From NCBI GenBank assembly GCA_035399665.1, contig DAOPJM010000004.1:28678-92677 (forward strand): a DNA stretch of 64,000 nt. The letters are read 5' to 3'. The position numbers and the translations under genes were made by a program. The notes below the pieces were generated by a model, which saw only the letters and a list, made by a program, of their open reading frames with translations, ran no database searches and had not been told where the DNA came from. Numbering within the stretch: position 1 is the first letter of the stretch; every line of letters starts with the position of its first letter. The stretch is from DAOPJM01 sp035399665 (GTDB taxonomy: Bacteria > Bacillota > Clostridia > Christensenellales > CAG-138). This document shows, one piece after another, positions 58,357 through 64,000 of this stretch.

Positions 58357-59754
58357 ATGCAGACCGCCAAGGGCATACGCCGCTATTTCGGGGATAAGCT
58401 TTTCTACGCCGCGCTCGTCGCGGTGGTGCTGCCGATAGTGGTGCAGCAGGGCGTCACGAACCTCGTGAACCTGCTTGACAACATAATGGTGGGAAGGCTG
58501 GGGACTACGGCGATTTCAAGCGTCGCCATAGTCGGCAACCTCATTTTCGTATTCAATCTTGCCTTGTTCGGCGGTATCTCCGGCGCGTCTATCTATGGCG
58601 CGCAATACGCGGGCGTAGGCGACAACGACGGCGTAAGGCATACCTTCCGCTTCAAGCTCATTATTGGGATAGGTCTGCTTATCATCGCCTTTGCCGTATT
58701 CGGCTTTTTCGAGGACGAGCTTATAGGGCTTTACCTCAACCAAGAGGCGGCCTCGCCTGAGGAGATAGCCCAAACGCTCAAGGACGCCAAGGAATACCTA
58801 CACATTGCGGTTTGGGCGCTCATACCCTTCATGCTTTCACAGAGCTTCGCGGGTACCCTGCGCGAGCTTGGCGACACCAAGCCTCCGATGATCGCGGGCA
58901 TCTGCTCGTTCGCGACCAACCTTGTTCTAAACTACGTCCTCATCTTCGGCAAGCTCGGTCTGCCCGCGATGGGCGTTCGCGGCGCGGCGCTTGCCACCGT
59001 TATAGCGCGAGTCGCAGAGCTTTGCTACATAATCATCTGGATATACACGCGCAAAGACCGCTACCCCTTCGCCGTGGGCGCGCTGAGAAGTCTAAGATTA
59101 CCTTGGGACTTGGCCAAGAGGGTAATCAAAACAGGCTGGCCGCTCCTGCTCAACGAGACACTGTGGTCCATGGGTCAGGCGATGATTACACAAAGCTTCG
59201 CCGTCCGCGGCCTAAACACCGTCGCGGCGACAAGCATCACCTCCAACGTGTGGGCCATATTCGCCATCGTCATGATGAGTATGGGCAACGCCATTTCCAT
59301 CATGGTTGGGCAGAAGCTCGGCGCGGATGATATCGAGGGCGCTAAGGATGTTGACAGAAAGCTTCTCTGCATAGACTTCTTAATCCACCTTGTCATAGGC
59401 TCGCTGGTCATAGCGACCTCGGGAGTGATACCGCTTCTGTACAACGTTACCCCAGAGGTGCGCAGCCTCACAAGTCAGCTGCTTGTTATCGCGGGCGCGG
59501 CGCTTCCCCTGCATTGCCTCACCCACGCTACATACTTCACCCTCCGAGCCGGCGGGCGTACAATTGTCACCTTCCTGTTCGACTGCGTATTCACATGGGC
59601 GATACCGCTTCCCCTTGCCTTCGTCCTTGCGCACTACACGAACATCTCCCCCGTGTGGATATACTTTGTGGTGCAGTTCGCGGATTCGGTCAAGCTGGCG
59701 ATAGGCATTCCGTTATTGAAGTCCGGCGGATGGGCGCGCAACGTGATTAACTAA
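58357..59754 (+). CDS. MATE family efflux transporter
   Basis: Membrane exporter of 465 residues with twelve predicted helices in two bundles. Motifs: VVLPIVVQQGVTNLVNLLDNIMVGRLGTTAISSVAIVGNL in the first bundle and the repeat KTGWPLLLNETLWSMGQAMITQSFAVRGLNTVAATSI at the start of the second. MATE proteins export cationic drugs or metabolites using Na+ or H+ gradients. Substrate and coupling ion are not evident. Single gene with its own promoter and terminator, divergent from the U32 gene. Confidence 0.93.
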   Translation: MQTAKGIRRYFGDKLFYAALVAVVLPIVVQQGVTNLVNLLDNIMVGRLGTTAISSVAIVGNLIFVFNLALFGGISGASIYGAQYAGVGDNDGVRHTFRFKLIIGIGLLIIAFAVFGFFEDELIGLYLNQEAASPEEIAQTLKDAKEYLHIAVWALIPFMLSQSFAGTLRELGDTKPPMIAGICSFATNLVLNYVLIFGKLGLPAMGVRGAALATVIARVAELCYIIIWIYTRKDRYPFAVGALRSLRLPWDLAKRVIKTGWPLLLNETLWSMGQAMITQSFAVRGLNTVAATSITSNVWAIFAIVMMSMGNAISIMVGQKLGADDIEGAKDVDRKLLCIDFLIHLVIGSLVIATSGVIPLLYNVTPEVRSLTSQLLVIAGAALPLHCLTHATYFTLRAGGRTIVTFLFDCVFTWAIPLPLAFVLAHYTNISPVWIYFVVQFADSVKLAIGIPLLKSGGWARNVIN

Positions 59755-59773
59755 GATACTATATTGAATAAAC

Positions 59774-59806
59774 AACACCGTGGAGTTTTCGCCCCACGGT
59801 GTTTTG
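59774..59806 (+). terminator. Rho-independent terminator of the MATE gene
   Basis: AACACCGTGG / CCACGGTGTT stem followed by TTGT, between convergent genes; it may also serve the galactan operon on the minus strand. Confidence 0.8.
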
Positions 59807-59823
59807 TCGTCCTGTCTCGATTG

Positions 59824-60738
59824 CTAACCCTTGACCGAACCGCCCGCTACGCTTTCGACGTAGAACTTCTGCATTATCACAAACAGTATCGAAATGGGTA
59901 TGGCGACGATTACGCCGCCCGCGCAGAACTGAGCGAAGTAGATGTTGACGCTCGACTTATCAAGCATTCGGTACAGGCCCATCGCCACGGTATAGTACTG
60001 CGGGATTCGCTCCTTTATGATGATGTTGGCGAACACGAAGTCCATCCACGGCGTGAGAAACGAGCTTATAACGGTGTACACGATGATGGGTCTTGACATC
60101 GGAAGTATGATCTTCCAGAATATCGTGGCCTCGCTCGCCCCGTCTATTCGCGCCGCCTGAAGCATCGACTCCGGCACGGTGTCGAAGAAGCCCTTGGCTA
60201 TGAGATAGCCCAAGCCCGACGCCCCCGAATACACGAGTATCAGCCCAAAGTGCGTGTTGGTCAGCCCCATGAGCTTTAGGGTGTAGTAAATGGCAATCAT
60301 GGTTAGAAAGCCCGGAAACAGTCCCAGTATCACGCCGAAATTCATCAGAGCGCGTCTGCCCCTAAAGCGCATACAGCTCATGGTATACGCAATCATGAGA
60401 ACAAACATACTCGATATCAGGCAGGTGAACACCGCGACTATGAAGGTGTTCTTGAACCACGCGGGGAAGTTGACGACCGTGCCGGGGTTAAACAGCAGCT
60501 GCTGATAGTTGTTCAGCGAATACTCTATCGGGAAGAAACGCAGCACGTTCCTGCCGGGGTCGGCGGAGAACGAGGTAAACAGCAGCCATATTATGGGGAT
60601 AAGCCAGATGAACGCCAACGCCGCAAGGATAAGATGCCGAACGATATCGCCGGGAACCTTCCTCAGGGCTATCTTCTGCTGTATGGTCATGGGCTTTTTC
60701 TCCCTCTTTGGGGTCACATTCTGAGAAGTCCTGCTCAT
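59824..60738 (-). CDS. Sugar ABC transporter permease (MalG/GanQ type)
   Basis: Inner membrane permease of 304 residues with six helices and the EAA loop EATIFWKIILPMSRPIIVYTVI near 200 that docks the ATPase. The start MSRTSQNVTPKREKKPM at 60738 has a GGAGGAG site and overlaps the upstream permease stop by 4 bp. With the GH53 galactanase and binding protein it most resembles GanQ of the galacto-oligosaccharide transporter of Bacillus. No ATPase gene is here; a shared MsmX-type ATPase is likely. Confidence 0.93.
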   Translation of the reverse strand: MSRTSQNVTPKREKKPMTIQQKIALRKVPGDIVRHLILAALAFIWLIPIIWLLFTSFSADPGRNVLRFFPIEYSLNNYQQLLFNPGTVVNFPAWFKNTFIVAVFTCLISSMFVLMIAYTMSCMRFRGRRALMNFGVILGLFPGFLTMIAIYYTLKLMGLTNTHFGLILVYSGASGLGYLIAKGFFDTVPESMLQAARIDGASEATIFWKIILPMSRPIIVYTVISSFLTPWMDFVFANIIIKERIPQYYTVAMGLYRMLDKSSVNIYFAQFCAGGVIVAIPISILFVIMQKFYVESVAGGSVKG

Positions 60739-62180
60739 CTGAACGTCTCCTCCTTTCCCTTGCCAAGGGTGTAGTTGAATGCCAGCAGCGTAAAGAATAT
60801 ACACACTATGAACACCAATATGCCTATGACCGAGGCCATGCGGTAGTTATAGTAATCGTTCGTCAGTCTGTACAGCCATGTAATCAGCAGGTCTACCTCG
60901 GTGGCTTTCGCCGCCGCCATGGTGAGGTTGCCCGCCTCAAAGTAGTCGTTTGTCAACAGGTATATGACGTTGAAGTTGTTGATGTTGGCTATGAACGAGG
61001 TCACAAGGTACGGCCCTGTCACGTTGAACACGAAGGGCATGGTAATCTTAAAGAAGCTCTGCGCCTTGTTTGCGCCGTCGATTCGCGCACTCTCGTAGAG
61101 GTCCTGAGGTACGTTCATCAGTACGCCTGTGGCAATCAGCATCAGATACGGCACGCCAATCCAGAAGTTGATGAGTATAATCATCGGCCGCGTCCATGCC
61201 GCGTTGGTCATGAAGGGTATGTAGTCCGTGGTTATCCAACCCCATCGCTGCAAAAGCCCCGTAAGGCCGATATTCGAACATATCGTATTGACTATGCTGA
61301 GGTTGCCGAAGAAGTTGCGCATCAAAAGCAGCGTCACAAACTGCGGTACCGCAATCGCGATGATGAACAGGGTGCGCCAAAGCTTTTTCAGGCGCGTCCT
61401 TGGGTTATTGATTGCGAGCGAAAGGATGATACCGCCGAAATAGTTGGTGAAGGTCGCAAAGAACGCCCAAATCAGCGTCCATGCCAATACCCGAACGAAG
61501 CTGTATCCGAACGCCGACGACTGACTTGAGCCGTCGCCCGCTATCGTGCGAAACAACGACAGGAAGTTTTCAAAGCCCACCCACGTAAAGAGCTTGGTTG
61601 GCGGCATATGCGACTGGTCGTAGTTGGTAAAAGCTATCGCTATCATGAAGATGAGCGGAATTATCGTGAAAATAATTATGCCGAGCGTGGGCAGGAACAT
61701 GAGGGTGAGTCTGAACTTGCTGTCGAACAGCTCCTTAACGTCCTCTCTGAAACTGTTGATGTGCTTGCCCTGCGCCATGTCGATTTCCAATTTGTAGGAT
61801 TCGATTATTATGTTCATCAGCACCACCGCGATTGCAATCAGCGCGGTGACGCTTATGACTGAGAAAAGCAGGATAAGGAACGAGTCGTCATAATCGTTGA
61901 CCTCGTTCTTCATGGTGTCGGGATTGTACACCGAAGCGTACTCCGTCTTGCCCAAGGTTCCGACCATACTCAGGTTCGGAAGGGCGAACGCCAAAAGGAA
62001 GTAGATGAAAACAAGTTGGAACAGCGTCGCCAAGACGCCCTTGACCCACTGTCCCCTGCGGAAATATCCAAGCCCCCAAAACAGGACGGATAGCTTTACC
62101 CATATATCACCGTCGAAAAACGCCGTCCCGAAGCGGGATAAGAAACCCGACCTGCGCTTGCCTGTGGAATGACCTTGCAT
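60735..62180 (-). CDS. Sugar ABC transporter permease (MalF/GanP type)
   Basis: Permease of 481 residues. Beyond the six-helix core it has the N-terminal extension seen in GanP- and MalF-like proteins (FWGLGYFRRGQWVKGVLATLFQLVFIYF). EAA-type loop: ESARIDGANKAQSFFKITMPFVFNVTG near 360. It pairs with the next permease (4-bp overlap). It lies 96 bp after the binding-protein gene, with a hairpin in between that may reduce read-through. Confidence 0.93.
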   Translation of the reverse strand: MQGHSTGKRRSGFLSRFGTAFFDGDIWVKLSVLFWGLGYFRRGQWVKGVLATLFQLVFIYFLLAFALPNLSMVGTLGKTEYASVYNPDTMKNEVNDYDDSFLILLFSVISVTALIAIAVVLMNIIIESYKLEIDMAQGKHINSFREDVKELFDSKFRLTLMFLPTLGIIIFTIIPLIFMIAIAFTNYDQSHMPPTKLFTWVGFENFLSLFRTIAGDGSSQSSAFGYSFVRVLAWTLIWAFFATFTNYFGGIILSLAINNPRTRLKKLWRTLFIIAIAVPQFVTLLLMRNFFGNLSIVNTICSNIGLTGLLQRWGWITTDYIPFMTNAAWTRPMIILINFWIGVPYLMLIATGVLMNVPQDLYESARIDGANKAQSFFKITMPFVFNVTGPYLVTSFIANINNFNVIYLLTNDYFEAGNLTMAAAKATEVDLLITWLYRLTNDYYNYRMASVIGILVFIVCIFFTLLAFNYTLGKGKEETFR

Positions 62181-62224
62181 AGTGTTGTCCCCCTGTCTTA
62201 TGCGATGTCGGAGCAGTAAGGGAT

Positions 62225-62263
62225 CGCGGGGCTATAAGGCAATTTCAAGCCCCAAGCCCCGCG
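62225..62263 (-). promoter_or_regulatory. Intercistronic hairpin between binding-protein and permease genes
   Basis: CGCGGGGCT / AGCCCCGCG stem (9 bp, GC-rich) with a 21-base loop. No long U-run follows on the minus strand. In similar operons such hairpins stabilise the binding-protein mRNA or partly stop transcription, giving more binding protein than permease. Confidence 0.65.
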
Positions 62264-62276
62264 ACTGTATCATGAT

Positions 62277-63557
62277 TTACTCTACGAGCGCGGTAATACC
62301 GGCTACGCACTCATCCAGGATAGCCTGAAGCTCAAGGCCGTCGGGGTTGCCGTTGACGACGATGGTGCCAAGGGCGTTGGCGGGAGTCCAGTAGTTGCCG
62401 CCTACGCTCAGGCTCTGAGCTGTCGCATACTGAGACTGTGCCGCAAGAGCCGCTACTACGGGGTTGGCCTGAACCGCCTCGGAAGCCGCCGCGTTGGTGT
62501 TGGCGGGAACCGCTGCGCCGTTGGTTGCTTCATACAGATAAACCTGGTTGTCCTCGTTGGTCAGCCATTCGGCAAGGCGCATTGCCCAGCCTACGTTCTC
62601 GCTCATGGCGTTGACGCCGACGAACTTGTAACCGTCGAAGGAGCCCATCTGTACCTGCTCGCCGTTGAGGGTGAACGTGGGCAGCTTGGCCGTCGCATAG
62701 CCGTCGCCGAATGCTTCTGCAATGGAGGCGGCATTCCAAGAACCGTTGATGCCCGCCGCAATGGTGCCTTCCTTCGCGCCGGAGACGAACTCGCCGTCGG
62801 TCAGGTTGATGTAAGCGCTGTTGGCCGCGATATCAAGCATAGCCTGAAGGACGTTGACGCCGCCTTCCGCGTTCCAATCGCAAGTGGTGGTCTTGCCGTC
62901 ATCTGAAAGAGCGCAGGCATAGCCGGCGCCGGCAAAGAAGCCGTAGGAGTACCAAGCGTTGGTCATTTCCATGGTGGCCTTTACGCCCGCCGCGTTGCAG
63001 GCTTCAAGGATGCCATCCCAGGTTGCGGCCTGTTCAGCGGAGATGATGTTCGAGTTGTAATAGAGGAAGTAGCCGTTGCCGCCCATTGCGGGATAGGCAT
63101 ACAGAGTACCATCCACCGTCGCCGCGTCAACCGCGCCCTGAGCGTTGGCCGCCGCGACAGCATCGGCGTTCTGGACAGGCTGCAAAGCGCCCGCCGCCAC
63201 AAGCTCGCGGGTCTGGTCATCGGCGAAGTAGTATACGTCCGCCGCTGCCGCGATGTCCACAAGCACGGTGTCCTTCGTCTGAGACTCGGACTGTGCGCCA
63301 ATGTTGATGACGATGTTCGCCTCGGAAGCGTAATTCTCGATGAACGCATCGGCCATTACGCGAACGGCGGCCTGGAAGTCCTCAAGCTCTGAGGCCCAAA
63401 GGGTCAGTTCAACGTTGGGAAGCTCCTCGGGAGCCGGTACGTCGGTGACGACCGCTTCGGGTTCTTCCGTCGCGGGGTCTTCCGCGGGAGCTGCTGTGCA
63501 GGCGAATGCCGACATCAGCATCATCAGCGCGACAAAGATTGCGAGTGTCTTTTTCAT
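62277..63557 (-). CDS. Sugar ABC transporter substrate-binding protein (GanS/MalE type)
   Basis: Extracytoplasmic binding protein of 426 residues. The signal peptide MKKTLAIFVALMMLMSAFAC ends at Cys20; the residues before it are not a perfect lipobox, but lipid attachment is likely. A Pro/Glu/Ala linker follows, then the two-lobed family 1 binding fold with LTLWASELEDFQAAVR, AYPAMGGNGYFLYYNSN and EGTIAAGINGSWNAASI, which resemble GanS/MalE proteins. GGAGAAC site. It lies 90 bp after the galactanase gene. Ligand inferred: beta-1,4-galacto-oligosaccharides. Confidence 0.93.
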   Translation of the reverse strand: MKKTLAIFVALMMLMSAFACTAAPAEDPATEEPEAVVTDVPAPEELPNVELTLWASELEDFQAAVRVMADAFIENYASEANIVINIGAQSESQTKDTVLVDIAAAADVYYFADDQTRELVAAGALQPVQNADAVAAANAQGAVDAATVDGTLYAYPAMGGNGYFLYYNSNIISAEQAATWDGILEACNAAGVKATMEMTNAWYSYGFFAGAGYACALSDDGKTTTCDWNAEGGVNVLQAMLDIAANSAYINLTDGEFVSGAKEGTIAAGINGSWNAASIAEAFGDGYATAKLPTFTLNGEQVQMGSFDGYKFVGVNAMSENVGWAMRLAEWLTNEDNQVYLYEATNGAAVPANTNAAASEAVQANPVVAALAAQSQYATAQSLSVGGNYWTPANALGTIVVNGNPDGLELQAILDECVAGITALVE

Positions 63558-63647
63558 GTTTTTGTTCTCCTTCTTTTATTTATTGTTCCTATGGAAACCG
63601 CACCCATTTTATGCGGGTATTCCCTCCATCCTTCAGCTCGTACTATT

Positions 63648-64000
63648 CTACCCGTACACCCTTGAAAACACCGACAGCGAGGGCAAAGCCTTGCCGTCAT
63701 AGCCGAACAGGGCTTGATTGGCCCAGCTGTTCTTGGTCTTGGACGACGCCCAACCCGCGTTGGGAACGGGCAGCCACGCGCCCTCCCAATAGAACACGCC
63801 GAAGCCGTTCTCGTTGGCGGCAATCGCCGCGATGACGTCACGCAGTATGTTCGCCTGTCCCTGAACGCTCACGGGGTAATCGTCCTGCGCGTAGGTCGAA
63901 TTGAACTGATTCTCGGCGTTAGCGTTGAAGGCGTAGGTGTACGCGTAGCTGAACTCCACGACGCTCACGCCCTTTTCGGGGAACTCAGCGGAAAGCTCGC
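63648..64000 (-). CDS. GH53 endo-beta-1,4-galactanase, C-terminal part (cut by window end)
   Basis: The visible 117 residues match the end of glycoside hydrolase family 53: KGVSVVEFSYAYTYAFN, GQANILRDVIAAIA, GVFYWEGAWLPVPNAGW, and the terminal NQALFGYDGKALPSLSVF. Family members cut beta-1,4-galactan side chains of pectin. The reading frame continues past the window end; an internal GTG should not be taken as the start. Signal peptide and catalytic glutamates lie outside the window, apart from the YWE region. It precedes the sugar transporter genes in the same direction. Confidence 0.9.
   Translation of the reverse strand, partial: ELSAEFPEKGVSVVEFSYAYTYAFNANAENQFNSTYAQDDYPVSVQGQANILRDVIAAIAANENGFGVFYWEGAWLPVPNAGWASSKTKNSWANQALFGYDGKALPSLSVFSRVYG

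Overview
The window looks like a scaffold from a Gram-positive, GC-rich member of the Clostridia (Firmicutes). The evidence is a V-type ATP synthase operon, RNase Y, MscL with a zinc ribbon, KtrAB, WalJ, an L10-leader rplJ-rplL unit, many lipoproteins, an ECF S component and sigma-A type promoters. A run of 100 N at 32325-32424 shows this is a draft assembly. No rRNA, tRNA, IS element, prophage or CRISPR array was seen.

Layout. 1-6504 (minus): rpiB, upp and the V-ATPase genes H-I-K-E-C-F-A, apparently one operon. The K subunit keeps every residue that binds Na+ in the Enterococcus hirae enzyme. 6747-12182 (minus): a secreted 1811-residue protein with three 5'-nucleotidase modules and an internal dockerin-like segment. 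12448-16316 (plus): nucleoside kinase, a Lit-like membrane protein and tsaD. 16411-20432: three copies of a bimodular inverted-repeat element between a membrane-anchored beta-propeller gene, deoB and phzF. 21476-27774: a DUF4349-type lipoprotein, a second propeller, a flavin-binding protein, rny, an M19 dipeptidase and a small membrane protein. 27893-31163 (minus): a ribbon-helix-helix protein followed by clpB. 31437-36253 (plus): a divergent Lgt with an acidic repeat tail (broken by the N gap), pncB, two small lipoproteins, mscL and a flavoprotein. 36336-39213: divergent ksgA and ktrB-ktrA. 39331-43529 (minus): walJ, AEC transporter, alaX, a FlaR-like kinase and mtnN. 43634-46643 (plus): ispE, HD protein, ECF S component, then rplJ-rplL. 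46727-50229: a RadC-like protein without metal ligands, an arsR-permease-thioredoxin cassette and an alpha/beta hydrolase. 50335-58101 (minus): a paralogue of the first propeller, then moxR-DUF58-transglutaminase and a U32 peptidase. 58357-59754: MATE exporter. 59824-64000 (minus): a GH53 endo-galactanase (cut by the window end) followed by an ABC transporter, which looks like a beta-1,4-galactan utilisation operon.

Themes. Nucleotide salvage recurs: extracellular nucleotidases, a nucleoside kinase, phosphopentomutase, Upp, RpiB, MtnN and PncB. Lipoprotein biology also recurs: Lgt, a Lit-like protein and several lipoproteins.

The most striking sequence feature is the ksgA/ktrB intergenic region. 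One self-complementary -35 hexamer (TTGCAA) appears to serve two divergent promoters. Each promoter has a 17-bp spacer and a -10 box that ends 7 nt before the ATG, so both mRNAs should be leaderless and the two genes should compete for RNA polymerase. The ispE promoter has the same leaderless geometry.
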